Shown here piece after piece: positions 52,561 through 61,283 of a stretch of DNA of 64,000 nt. Both the position numbers and the translations under genes were made by a program. Origin of the DNA: Legionella geestiana (GTDB lineage: Bacteria; Pseudomonadota; Gammaproteobacteria; Legionellales; Legionellaceae); contig NZ_CP038271.1 in the NCBI RefSeq assembly GCF_004571195.1, positions 920,001 to 984,000 of the forward strand, written 5' to 3'. The notes under the pieces were generated by a model. That model did no database searches. It saw only the letters and a list, made by a program, of their open reading frames with translations, and was not told the DNA's origin. Numbering within the stretch: position 1 is the stretch's first letter; every line of letters starts with the position of its first letter.

Positions 52561-53817
52561 TCATGACTTCTCTTCATGAACCGGTGTGCAAAACGTTTCA
52601 CGCACACAGAATGACAGCAGCAGAGCGACTCCCGAACAGACAGGCAACAGCCAGAGTCCTGCCTGAAAATCGGCAAGCGTAAGCTGTTCAAGGTTCATTG
52701 AACGCGCACCGGCGGAGATATCCACAAGATGCCCTACAAGAGGCTGCATCAGTGCACCAACAAAAATTGAAATCATGTTGGTAAAGGCGATAGAAGTGCC
52801 TATGACTCCGCGTGGATGAATTTCCGTAGACACGGCATACGCTATGGCCACACCCGTATTGGTCAGACCAAATAAAAGAAATAAGAGATACGCACTCCCT
52901 TCACCAAGATTGGGCATAAAGACAAAAAGCGCACTCAGCACCATGCCGCAAAGCGCAGAGGCAATCATCAGTGGGCGACGGCGTCCCAGGCGGTCAGAGA
53001 GCCAGCCAGACAGCGGCCCGCCAATGCCCCAGCCGATAAAAATCAACCCGGTAGCAAACGCCGCAGCATGCGCATCTATTCCGTGTCCAAACTGCAGATA
53101 CGCAGGTCCTATGGATTCACCGATGACGGCGGATGGGACAAACAAAAAGCCGGCATACAAGGCATTTATCCAGGCAAGCCGGCTTGACAAAATCATGCGC
53201 AGACTGCCAAGAATCCCCGGTGCTTCATGAACTACAGCCACGGCTCGGGGTCCAGGACGGTCCTGTACAAAGCGATAAATCAGCAGGGCCAGCAGAATGA
53301 ACAGAGACGCAATAACCAGCATGGAATGCCGCCAGCCAATGGCGCTGACAAGAAACGACACTGGTGCCTCACCAGCAGCAGCACCCAGCATGCCAAGCGC
53401 CTGCGTCAGCCCCGAAAGAAGGCCAAGCATTTCCGGTGGAAACCAGGCCGTAGCAAGGCGCAGGGCAGAAACAAACCCAAACGCGGCACTAAAACCGATG
53501 ATAATACGCCCGAAAGCCGCAATCGTCAGGGTGCTCGCAAGTCCAAACACACAGCAGCCCAGTGCCGTAAAAAGCGACATCACCGTCAGAAGCCTGCGCA
53601 CACTCATGCGGTCTACGGCAAGCCCTACGGGGATTTGCATCAAGATATATGGGAAATAAAACGATGCTACCAGAATCCCAAACCCGGCCTCATTGATGCC
53701 AAAATCTATCTGCAAATAACGGTGCATGACTCCCGGCGCCACACGTGCCAGATAATCAGACAGGTAAAATCCCGCCGCAAGTCCCCAGACTACCCAGGCA
53801 AAGGTGCGCTTGTTCAT
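52561..53817 (-). CDS. Major facilitator superfamily transporter
   Basis: The 418-residue protein has twelve membrane segments in two halves. The loop 2-3 motif (GLAVDRMSVRR) and its mirror in loop 8-9 (GWLSDRLGRRRP) are clear. The sequence is of the anion:cation symporter / nitrate-like MFS type common in Legionella. The substrate is unknown. The short charged C-terminus ends HEEKS. Confidence 0.9.
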   Translation of the reverse strand: MNKRTFAWVVWGLAAGFYLSDYLARVAPGVMHRYLQIDFGINEAGFGILVASFYFPYILMQIPVGLAVDRMSVRRLLTVMSLFTALGCCVFGLASTLTIAAFGRIIIGFSAAFGFVSALRLATAWFPPEMLGLLSGLTQALGMLGAAAGEAPVSFLVSAIGWRHSMLVIASLFILLALLIYRFVQDRPGPRAVAVVHEAPGILGSLRMILSSRLAWINALYAGFLFVPSAVIGESIGPAYLQFGHGIDAHAAAFATGLIFIGWGIGGPLSGWLSDRLGRRRPLMIASALCGMVLSALFVFMPNLGEGSAYLLFLLFGLTNTGVAIAYAVSTEIHPRGVIGTSIAFTNMISIFVGALMQPLVGHLVDISAGARSMNLEQLTLADFQAGLWLLPVCSGVALLLSFCVRETFCTPVHEEKS

Positions 53818-54075
53818 AACATTCTCATTCTGCGCTTTTTAATGAAGGATAGCCATAGTACTCTGAAGGTGTTAAATGTCAACTATTGCAGGTATTGGGT
53901 TCACCTTTGCAGCATTGCCCCGCTTCTCTCCACAGTTCCAGGGCGGAACCGCAGGACTTATGGGTGTGGAAATTTTGAAAATCACAGACTAAGAGTTAGA
54001 GCGCTTTGTGGATGACTGAGGTGCTCCCGGATTTGGCGAAGAGCCAAAGAACCGAACGAACAACTGAAGCAGGAG

Positions 54076-54164
54076 TGGTGCCCGGGGCCGGAATCGAACC
54101 GGCACGGAGTTTAAGCTCCGAGGGATTTTAAGTCCCTTGCGTCTACCTGTTTCGCCACCCGGGC
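54076..54164 (-). tRNA. tRNA-Leu (anticodon TAA)
   Basis: The minus strand reads GCCCGGG at the 5' end, pairing with CCCGGGC before discriminator A and an encoded CCA. A long variable arm (CTCGGAGC..GCTCCG-like) marks a class II tRNA; the anticodon loop is CTTAAAA. The order Gly-Cys-Leu after pgsA matches the E. coli pgsA-glyW-cysT-leuZ locus. Confidence 0.95.
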
Positions 54165-54180
54165 GTTTACCGAGACAATC

Positions 54181-54254
54181 TGGAGGCTGAGGCCGGAATC
54201 GAACCGGCGTACACGGCTTTGCAGGCCGCTGCATGACCACTCTGCCACACAGCC
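54181..54254 (-). tRNA. tRNA-Cys (anticodon GCA)
   Basis: The minus-strand acceptor GGCTGTG pairs (with one mismatch or wobble) with CTCAGCC, followed by T and CCA. The anticodon loop CTGCAAA gives GCA. It is the middle tRNA of the cluster. Confidence 0.93.
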
Positions 54255-54259
54255 GAATG

Positions 54260-54285
54260 AAAAAAAAGCGACATAACGTCGCTTT
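54260..54285 (-). terminator. Terminator-like hairpin between tRNA-Gly and tRNA-Cys
   Basis: AAAGCGAC / GTCGCTTT forms an 8-bp stem with a 5-base loop, and on the minus strand it is followed by a T run. It sits inside the tRNA cluster, so it could partly uncouple tRNA-Gly from tRNA-Cys and tRNA-Leu. Confidence 0.65.
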
Positions 54286-54289
54286 AATT

Positions 54290-54365
<76 letters not shown>

Positions 54366-54405
54366 ATCACTTCACGGCTGCATTTTACCGAAATGGTAAA
54401 GCCTG

Positions 54406-54975
54406 TCAACAGCTTCCATCACTTTTTTTTGAAAATTCCGGCCAGGCGATAGCGATGTAAATAACCATCGACCAAATCGTCAAAATTGCCGCCACATACA
54501 GCGAGACGAAACCCACTTTCCCCCAGAATGAAGACGCGGGATTAAACGCCAGCAACAGCATCAACGCCAGCATTTGCAACGCGGTTTTAACCTTGCCGAT
54601 ATAACTGACGGTAACGCTGGCACGCTTGCCAATTTCAGCCATCCATTCTCGCAGCGCTGAAATAACAATTTCACGCCCCACAATCACAATGGCCGGCAGC
54701 GTGATGTAATCCACATCCTTCGCACCAGTCAAGAGTAGCAGGCAGGTCGCCACCAGCAGCTTATCGGCCACAGGGTCAAGAAAGGCACCAAAAGGCGATT
54801 GCATTTCAAGCCGGCGGGCAAGATAACCATCAAGCCCGTCGGTGAAGCAGGCCAGCGCGAACAAAATTGCCGCCAGTCCATGCGCAAAAGAGAACGGAAG
54901 ATAAAACACCAGGATAAAAACAGGAATAATCGCGATACGCGTCAGCGTCAGTAGATTTGGCAAACCGGTCAACAT
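54406..54975 (-). CDS. pgsA: CDP-diacylglycerol--glycerol-3-phosphate 3-phosphatidyltransferase
   Basis: The 189-residue membrane enzyme makes phosphatidylglycerol phosphate. The CDP-alcohol phosphotransferase motif (DGLDGYLARRL, then GAFLDPVADKLL) is complete. Four or more hydrophobic segments surround it. The gene precedes the tRNA-Gly/Cys/Leu cluster, as in E. coli. Confidence 0.95.
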   Translation of the reverse strand: MLTGLPNLLTLTRIAIIPVFILVFYLPFSFAHGLAAILFALACFTDGLDGYLARRLEMQSPFGAFLDPVADKLLVATCLLLLTGAKDVDYITLPAIVIVGREIVISALREWMAEIGKRASVTVSYIGKVKTALQMLALMLLLAFNPASSFWGKVGFVSLYVAAILTIWSMVIYIAIAWPEFSKKSDGSC

Positions 54976-54993
54976 ACTCCCCCCAACATCCCA

Positions 54994-55650
54994 TCATTCA
55001 GGCAATTGCAGAAATGCGGCCAGCCGGTCATGGCTGTCAAATACCGCAAACGCACCGGCAGCACGCAAATCCGCCTCCTGCAGGTGATAAAAATCCATGC
55101 CGATACTGTCCACCCCAAGGCTTGCCGCCATCAGGATATCATTCACGCTGTCACCCACCATCAGGGTTTCGCCCGGGGATACCGCGAATGCATCCATGAG
55201 TTCCTGCAGCATGTCGGGAGCGGGCTTCTGAGCCGTAGTGCTCGCGGAACGAACTTCGGTAAAAACACCAGAGAGTCCGGCATTCTGGATGGCACGCATC
55301 AACGACTGCTGCCCCTTATTGCTCGCGATGGCAAGAAATACCCCGGTATGCTGCAGACGCGCCAGCAGTTCGCGCGCGCCCGGAAAGAGACACACCTCCG
55401 CCCCCCGGGTATTAAGCTGATACTGAACAGCCTCAAGCAGCTGCTCCTGCTGATGGAGGCTTAGACCCGGAAAAACCCGGCGCAGAGCCGCCACAAGGCC
55501 AAGACCCGCACACTGGCGCGCATGCGCCATGTCCATATCGCCGAGTCCAAGGCTGCGGGCGACACAGGCCACCGTGTTAAGTGTCTCACCGAGCGTATCG
55601 GCAAGCGTGCCTTCCCAGTCAAAGACCACCAGCCGGCGGGAATTACCCAT
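54994..55650 (-). CDS. HAD-superfamily phosphatase (Gph/phosphoglycolate-phosphatase-like)
   Basis: The start at 55650 overlaps the rluC stop by 8 bp and gives 218 residues. HAD motif I reads FDWEGTLAD: the nucleophile D11 is present, but the second acidic residue is Glu (E13) instead of the usual Asp. Motif II is IASNKG, motif III is K142, and motif IV is MVGDSVNDI. The helical cap is of the Gph type. It is coupled to rluC, an association seen in other gammaproteobacteria. The substrate is not certain. Confidence 0.85.
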   Translation of the reverse strand: MGNSRRLVVFDWEGTLADTLGETLNTVACVARSLGLGDMDMAHARQCAGLGLVAALRRVFPGLSLHQQEQLLEAVQYQLNTRGAEVCLFPGARELLARLQHTGVFLAIASNKGQQSLMRAIQNAGLSGVFTEVRSASTTAQKPAPDMLQELMDAFAVSPGETLMVGDSVNDILMAASLGVDSIGMDFYHLQEADLRAAGAFAVFDSHDRLAAFLQLPE

Positions 55651-56593
55651 GACGTGCCTCACTCTTCTGGCGCAGTTTTTCCAGCAGCGCGTTAAAGTGT
55701 TTGTCCAATTCAGCCTCAAATCTGAGGGTTTTGTCGGAAAGGGTAAATCGAATCGCGCTCGCATGCAAACATAACCGTGTGTAAACTTCTCCACACAGCG
55801 GGAAGGCTTCAGGGTCACCATAGCGCGTATCACCAACCAGCGGATGCCCGATATGGGCTGCGTGTACGCGAATCTGGTGGGTGCGCCCGGTAAGCGGGCT
55901 CGCCTCAACAAGGCAGGCATCGGCAAAATTTTCAAGCAGACGAAATACCGTGCGGGAAGGTTTGCCGCTTTCAGAAACGCTGACATGCCGCTCACCCTGA
56001 CAGCGGGTGTTTTTTTCAAGTGCGACATTCACGGTTCGCGTGAGGCTCCCCGTCCAGCGACCGTTTAGCAGCGCCAGATAGGTTTTCTGTACCTCGCGTG
56101 CCGCAAGGGATGCCTGCAGTGCGCGAAGAGCACTGCGCCGTTTCGCAATCAGAAGACAGCCGGAGGTCTCTCGGTCCAGCCGGTGAACAAGCTCGAGATA
56201 ATCTGAGTCTGTACGCATGGCGCGCAGCGCCTCAATCACGCCAAAACTGAGGCCACTGCCCCCATGCACGGCAAGGCCCGCGGGCTTATTCAGCACGATA
56301 AGATGGGAATCTTCGTGAATAATCGCGTCATGAAGGCGTCGCGAAAGGCCCTCCCCCACCATGGGCTTCGCGCCTTCCGTTGACGACATGCGCACCGGCG
56401 GGATGCGCACGCAGTCGCCGGCCTGCAGCTTTGTAAGCGGTTTCGCGCGTTTGCGGTTAACCCGCACTTCACCGGCGCGAATGATGCGGTAAATGCAGCT
56501 CTTTGGAACTCCCTTGAGTAATCGCATTAAATAATTGTCAAGGCGTTGCTGTGCCTCGGCGGGTGTGACTTCAACCAGTCGTACTTCATTCAT
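55643..56593 (-). CDS. rluC: 23S rRNA pseudouridine synthase RluC
   Basis: The 316-residue enzyme has an N-terminal S4 domain (RLDNYLMRLLKGVPKSCIYRIIR) and the RluA-family catalytic domain with VHRLDRETSG (catalytic D140) and GRTHQIRVHAAHIGHP. It modifies 23S rRNA uridines (955/2504/2580 in E. coli). It is divergent from rne, the same arrangement as rluC-rne in E. coli. Confidence 0.93.
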   Translation of the reverse strand: MNEVRLVEVTPAEAQQRLDNYLMRLLKGVPKSCIYRIIRAGEVRVNRKRAKPLTKLQAGDCVRIPPVRMSSTEGAKPMVGEGLSRRLHDAIIHEDSHLIVLNKPAGLAVHGGSGLSFGVIEALRAMRTDSDYLELVHRLDRETSGCLLIAKRRSALRALQASLAAREVQKTYLALLNGRWTGSLTRTVNVALEKNTRCQGERHVSVSESGKPSRTVFRLLENFADACLVEASPLTGRTHQIRVHAAHIGHPLVGDTRYGDPEAFPLCGEVYTRLCLHASAIRFTLSDKTLRFEAELDKHFNALLEKLRQKSEARHG

Positions 56594-57000
56594 TAGAAAA
56601 ATATCCGGGCCTGTTTACGGCACTGCAGTTTTTTTGATAACATGACCTCGTGCGAATTTTAAAAACGCGCACAAACGAATTATAACGCATAATCGACTAA
56701 AAGGGTGTGATGTCACGCCCGGAATTAAACAACGAACACGACGCGCTTCCGCCCGAAGCAATGACACAAGGAAGCAACCCGGTACCGGAGTTACGCAGAG
56801 ACGAACTCAACCCAGATACCTACGCATGCGAGCGCATCATGACGAGGCGCGCCCAGCAAAAGCAGGCACCATGCGTACGGTCTGTATATGGCACCGCGGT
56901 ACATGCATAAAGATTCCGCCTCCTCGCCCTGCGGGGAATGGATTGCCTTTCACTGTCCTTGACACCAGGTCCGTTGCGCGCCTTTTTATAGGGTAACCAT
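56594..57000 (+). promoter_or_regulatory. rluC-rne divergent control region and long rne leader
   Basis: The 407-bp gap holds both divergent promoters. A TATAAC at 56681-56686 could be the -10 of rne, leaving about 300 nt of 5' leader, similar in scale to the autoregulatory E. coli rne leader. An ATG at 56710 with an AAGGG site opens a 66-codon frame to 56910; its composition is hydrophilic and unremarkable, and I regard it as uncertain. An AGGGT element lies 7 nt before the rne ATG. Confidence 0.5.
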
Positions 57001-59040
57001 ATGGAACGCATGCTTATCAATGCGACACAGCAAGAAGAAATTCGTGTCGCTCTCGTTAAAAATAACAATTATCTTTACGACCTCGACATTGAATACCCGT
57101 TTGAAGTCAAGAAAAAAGGTAACATTTATAAAGCGGTTGTCACCCGCTGCGAACCAAGCCTTGATGCTGTTTTTGTCGAATACGGCTCCAAACGTCAGGG
57201 ATTTCTTCCACTCAAGGAAATTGCACCCGAATACCTGAGCAGTCGCGCAAATATTGACGGCGACGAACATCAGCCTATCAACAAGCTCATCCGCGAAGGC
57301 CAGGACCTCCTTATCCAGGTCGAAAAAGAAGAGCGCGGCAATAAAGGCGCGGCGCTGACAACCTTTATTACGCTTGCCGGCTGCTACCTGGTGCTGATGC
57401 CCAATAATCCACGTTCCGGGGGGATTTCCCGCCGCATTGAAGGCGATGAACGGGATGAGCTGCGTGAAACGCTCAACGCACTGACTCTGCCAGATGGCAT
57501 GGGATTGATTATCCGCACCGCCGGTGTGGGCAAAAACCAGGAAGAACTCCAGGCGGACCTCGACATGCTCTGCCATCAGTGGCAATCCATTCAGCAAGCC
57601 TGCAACACCCAGCTCGCGCCCTGCCTGATTCACCAGGAAGGTGATGTGATTATGCGCTCCATCCGCGATAACCTGCGCAAATCCATCGGTGAAATCATCA
57701 TCGATGACCACGTGGCCTATATTCGCGCGAAGCAGTACATTGAGCAGGTCAAGCCTGACTTTCTGCCGCACCTGAAGCTTTACAACAGCTCTATTCCCCT
57801 TTTCAACTTTTACCAGATTGAAAGCCAGATTGAAACGGCCTACCAGCGTGAAGTCCCACTGCCTTCCGGTGGCGCACTGGTAATTGACCGCACGGAAGCG
57901 CTGGTATCCATCGATATCAACTCGGCGCGCGCAACAGGTGGCTCTGATATTGAATCCACGGCACTCAATACCAACCTTGAGGCTGCTGATGAAATTGCAA
58001 GGCAGCTGCGTCTTCGTGACCTCGGTGGTCTCGTGGTAATCGATTTTATCGACATGAGCTCAACCAAAAACAAAAACGATGTTGAAAACCGCCTTAAAGA
58101 GGCACTGCAGGCCGACAGAGCCCGCATCCAGGTCGGTCGCATTTCCCGCTTTGGCCTGCTCGAGATGTCACGCCAACGACTGCGTCTGTCGCTTGGAGAG
58201 TCCGCTCAGGAAATCTGTCCGCGCTGTGAAGGTCGTGGTACTGTTCGCAACATCCCTTCTCACGGATTGTCCATTATCCGTCTGATTGAAGAAGAAGCCC
58301 TGAAGGACAAAACGGCTGAAATTCAGGTGCAGCTGCCGGTGGAAATGGCGACGTTTCTTATCAACGAAAAGCGGGATTTTCTGCGCAACATCGAGAAACG
58401 CCACAATGTCCATGTCCTGATTCTGCCAAATCCGCACATGCAGACACCGCAGTATGTGATAACGCGCCTGAAAGAAGATAACGTTGGCAAGAGCAAAAAG
58501 CCCAGCTATTCAATGATTCAGGAACCTGAGCTGAATATCGTTCGCGCAGACGCGGAAGTTACGCGGGATGAGCCAGCCGTGAAGGGATTTGCGCCGACCC
58601 GCACAGGCGCAGGAGAATCCGTAGGGTTGATTCGTCGCATCTGGAACGCGCTGTTTGCTGAAAGTACATCGAGCGAACCCGTAGAAACAGAAAGCGTACC
58701 GCAGAAAACGGCCGCACCCGCTTCTGGCAATCGCAACAATTCCCGTAGTCAGGGAGAGAGGCGCCAGCAGCAGGGTCAGCAGCGGCGTCGCCGTCCGTCT
58801 ACCGGTAGCGGCGGCGGCCAGCAGAGTGGCGGCAGCAATAACCCTCAGCAGGCCAACCGTCAGCAAGGCGGCGGTCAACAGCAGGGTAACCGTCGTCGCC
58901 CTCAAGGCCAGGGCGCAAACGCATCTGCGGCCCAATCCAATCCCCAAAACGCACCGCGCACGGCCAACAACCCGCAGCGCGGTGGTGGCGAGAATACCCG
59001 CAAGCGCGAGCCTGTGCAGAAAGATTCTGCAGAGGGTTAA
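57001..59040 (+). CDS. rne: Ribonuclease E
   Basis: The 679-residue endoribonuclease begins MERMLINATQQEE, as in other RNase E proteins. The S1 domain (about 35-125), the catalytic D305 (VSIDINSARATGG) and D348 (VVIDFIDM), and the Zn-link C406/C409 (CPRCEGRG) all match E. coli numbering within two residues. The C-terminal tail (about 510-679) is much shorter than in enterics and is rich in Gln, Gly, Asn and Arg (QQGQQRRRRP, GGGQQSGG). It likely binds RNA or degradosome partners. Confidence 0.96.
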   Translation: MERMLINATQQEEIRVALVKNNNYLYDLDIEYPFEVKKKGNIYKAVVTRCEPSLDAVFVEYGSKRQGFLPLKEIAPEYLSSRANIDGDEHQPINKLIREGQDLLIQVEKEERGNKGAALTTFITLAGCYLVLMPNNPRSGGISRRIEGDERDELRETLNALTLPDGMGLIIRTAGVGKNQEELQADLDMLCHQWQSIQQACNTQLAPCLIHQEGDVIMRSIRDNLRKSIGEIIIDDHVAYIRAKQYIEQVKPDFLPHLKLYNSSIPLFNFYQIESQIETAYQREVPLPSGGALVIDRTEALVSIDINSARATGGSDIESTALNTNLEAADEIARQLRLRDLGGLVVIDFIDMSSTKNKNDVENRLKEALQADRARIQVGRISRFGLLEMSRQRLRLSLGESAQEICPRCEGRGTVRNIPSHGLSIIRLIEEEALKDKTAEIQVQLPVEMATFLINEKRDFLRNIEKRHNVHVLILPNPHMQTPQYVITRLKEDNVGKSKKPSYSMIQEPELNIVRADAEVTRDEPAVKGFAPTRTGAGESVGLIRRIWNALFAESTSSEPVETESVPQKTAAPASGNRNNSRSQGERRQQQGQQRRRRPSTGSGGGQQSGGSNNPQQANRQQGGGQQQGNRRRPQGQGANASAAQSNPQNAPRTANNPQRGGGENTRKREPVQKDSAEG

Positions 59041-59063
59041 TGCGCTTTTGCACGTAACAGGAA

Positions 59064-59103
59064 CAATAGCGGTTTTTACGATGTCACGGCAAAACCGCTA
59101 TTG
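59064..59103 (+). terminator. Long stem-loop after rne
   Basis: A 13-bp perfect inverted repeat (CAATAGCGGTTTT / AAAACCGCTATTG) with a 14-base loop lies 24 bp after the rne stop. There is no T run after it, so it may be a processing or stabilising structure rather than a classical terminator. Confidence 0.6.
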
Positions 59104-59110
59104 ATTAAAC

Positions 59111-59200
59111 GTAGCGCCGTAGCGGGACAGGATGCACGAAAATACATCCGTCCTTTGGGGATGCCTGATGCCGGGCTTCGCGCTGCTCAGCCCAGCCTAC
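59111..59200. repeat. Extragenic palindromic element, copy 5
   Basis: It is the same family as the copies after prs. It starts GTAGCGCCGTAGCGGGACAG and ends CGCTGCTCAGCCCAGCCTAC, with GATGCCGGGCTTCG inside. Confidence 0.8.
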
Positions 59201-59238
59201 AAAAAATCAATAAATACAATAGTTTATTTAAAAAAACC

Positions 59239-59336
59239 GTAGCCTGCGCTGATAAGCGCGGGATAGGATGCGCGAAAAAAACATCCGGTCAACGGCGATA
59301 TCCGATGCCAGGCTTCGTGGCACTCAGCCCAGCCTA
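59239..59336. repeat. Extragenic palindromic element, copy 6
   Basis: The left end GTAGCCTGCGCTGATAAGCG is identical to copy 3; the right end is CACTCAGCCCAGCCTA. An AT-rich spacer with TAAATACAATAGTTTATTT separates it from copy 5, the same spacer type as after prs. The whole 59041-59368 gap is otherwise empty. Confidence 0.85.
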
Positions 59337-59368
59337 AAAAAACCATGAGTTACAATGTCTTACGCGAA

Positions 59369-60784
59369 TCACCGCTCTTTAAGTCGGGTGGCAACCGGTT
59401 GCACACCAATTCCAGGGTTAATGCCACAGGCTTCAAGGAGTTGCAGCAGGTTGTTGCCTTTCTTGCTCAAACGACGAATACAATAGGCTTCGAGGTAACT
59501 GTTTAGCACAAACGCATATTCGGGCAACTGGAGGATAGCTAAAATTTTCTCCGCGCGTTCAAGGTGATGCGGGTTGGCACTGTTGCACGACTGGAACAAT
59601 ACCGCACCAAGCATGGTGGCAAGGCTTGCCTTACGCGCTGGCGTTGCGTGGTAAAAACGCTGAATACATTCATCGAGCGCCCTGTCACAATCCCACGCTT
59701 CCCAGGCAACATCCAGTTCAAGCACCTGTGCGGTATTGACTGACTCTCCTGCCTGAAGATTTTGCATGGCAAGGGCCGTTGGAAACACCGCGCGCATGTT
59801 CGCCCAGGAACAGTTACCGGTTATCTGTGAGGGAATTGGCAACGTTGCGACTTTCTGAAGCCCCAGTATCTGATTAATGCGCTCATGGAAAAAACGGCGC
59901 GGTTGCTTTTTAAAAAGAAAAGTCTCGAGAAATTCAACCGTTAACTGCGACTCACGCGTTATCCGATAAATGTTCACACTGCCTTCGAGCAGGCTGTTTT
60001 CACCGCGATCGATTTTAGCCCACCAACTCCCCATGCGCACAAAACCCATGGCATGACCACGGCTTGCGGCAGGAAGCACTAGAAGCGGGGCCTCGAGAAA
60101 CATCTTCAGCTGACGCCTGTGCTCCGGGCGTCGCTCAGGCAGATGCTGCAGTTTTAAGAGCGATGCCGCAAGGGAAAATCCATCCATGACCGCATGTACG
60201 CTCGGAAAAAAATCACGCAAATGACGCGTGGCATAACTGCTCGCAAAACGGCGCAGTGAATCGTGAATAATTTCTACGGTAAATTCGAGTATGAATCCCT
60301 CGTAATCCACTTCCACAAACTCGCCATCGGCATTAACGATGTCCACATCGCCTTCCAGCTCAAAGCGGTGCCCAAGCAATTTGGCGTTAATAAAATCCAT
60401 GGCAAAATCAAGGCGTGCACCATGCTGGTATAAAAGCTGTTTAATAGCGGTCTGGCCGCGCAAAATGGGATATACCAGCACACTCATGCCGGCGTATGTG
60501 CTTGCGTTAGGGTTGGCACCTGATTTCAAAAGCAGACGACACGTTTTTAAGTCGTTATTATCGACCGCCCAGTGCAGCGCCGTTCGACCGGTAACATCAG
60601 GCTTGTTGATGGCAACACCGCGCTCTAAAAGGGCTGCAGTAATCTCTGGGCGGCGCATCAGCACCGACTCAATGAGCGGCGTAAAACCAAACTCATCAAT
60701 ATCATCGAGGGTGTTACCCTCCCTCAGCCACAGGTTAAAATCCGGCATGCGTCCATGAATAATATCGCTGGCGATGCTCTTCAT
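59369..60784 (-). CDS. Ankyrin-repeat protein resembling Legionella core effector AnkH/LegA3
   Basis: The 471-residue protein has about three ankyrin repeats at residues 33-125 (FGFTPLIESV.., TGRTALHWAVDNNDLKTCRLLLKSGANPN, AGMSVLVYPIL..). A C-terminal domain follows with GHAMGF (H244), WWAKIDRG (D259) and ITGNCSWANM (C325). The His-Asp-Cys order would fit a cysteine-protease-like domain of the Ulp/YopJ type; AnkH of L. pneumophila is reported to join ankyrin repeats to such a domain. The match is from memory, not a search. A Dot/Icm effector acting in the host is inferred. It is convergent with rne and starts 3 bp after the small gene upstream. Confidence 0.75.
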   Translation of the reverse strand: MKSIASDIIHGRMPDFNLWLREGNTLDDIDEFGFTPLIESVLMRRPEITAALLERGVAINKPDVTGRTALHWAVDNNDLKTCRLLLKSGANPNASTYAGMSVLVYPILRGQTAIKQLLYQHGARLDFAMDFINAKLLGHRFELEGDVDIVNADGEFVEVDYEGFILEFTVEIIHDSLRRFASSYATRHLRDFFPSVHAVMDGFSLAASLLKLQHLPERRPEHRRQLKMFLEAPLLVLPAASRGHAMGFVRMGSWWAKIDRGENSLLEGSVNIYRITRESQLTVEFLETFLFKKQPRRFFHERINQILGLQKVATLPIPSQITGNCSWANMRAVFPTALAMQNLQAGESVNTAQVLELDVAWEAWDCDRALDECIQRFYHATPARKASLATMLGAVLFQSCNSANPHHLERAEKILAILQLPEYAFVLNSYLEAYCIRRLSKKGNNLLQLLEACGINPGIGVQPVATRLKER

Positions 60785-60787
60785 GAA

Positions 60788-61198
60788 TTATTGTCCCGGA
60801 GGTTTAGGTGCAGTTGAAAATTTTGGCATATTGCCAAGCCTGAGCTGTTTTTCCATTTCCTGCTCCCGGAGCTCATTATCATACTTAAGACGCGCTTCCG
60901 TATTGAGCGGAGGCTCAGGATTCACCGAGGGGTCAATGCCATCAAAGCGCTGGCTGTCGAGTGCGGGATGCTGCAAAATGCTATTCTGCAGCTCACCTTC
61001 AGGGGCGACATCCGGTCGCTCGGCATGGTCACGTGCATGCACCCGCGAAATGCGCCGAAGCTCGCGCTGCTCAATTTCGCGGTGTTTGCGATACATCTCA
61101 GGACTCTCATCCACCAGAAACGATTCGCGGGAAGGGAGCGTATCTGGAGGCTCACCGACGCCAGGAAGGCCTGAGGGTTTACGCTTTTCTACATCCAT
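60788..61198 (-). CDS. Small hydrophilic hypothetical protein upstream of the ankyrin gene
   Basis: I do not recognise this 136-residue protein. It is Pro-, Glu- and Arg-rich, lacks hydrophobic segments and is probably partly disordered, with a helical central part (EMYRKHREIEQRELRRI). It ends 3 bp before the ankyrin gene's ATG, so the two form a unit. It might be a chaperone or accessory of the ankyrin protein, but nothing in the sequence proves that. Confidence 0.65.
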   Translation of the reverse strand: MDVEKRKPSGLPGVGEPPDTLPSRESFLVDESPEMYRKHREIEQRELRRISRVHARDHAERPDVAPEGELQNSILQHPALDSQRFDGIDPSVNPEPPLNTEARLKYDNELREQEMEKQLRLGNMPKFSTAPKPPGQ

Positions 61199-61283
61199 AG
61201 TTCAAAGTATATACATTAATGCGGGGCTTCGGCAACTGTTTGCGCTTCTGCCACCGCATATGCCGTTTGCGGCTTCGATATGT

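Noticed and set aside
53227..54015. Open frame opposite the MFS gene start
   Set aside because: It overlaps a clear 12-segment transporter and its product is an unstructured Lys/Arg-rich shadow.
56710..56910. Possible 66-codon leader ORF upstream of rne
   Set aside because: It has an AAGGG site but no recognisable protein features, and it lies where a non-coding rne leader is expected; noted only within the leader region.
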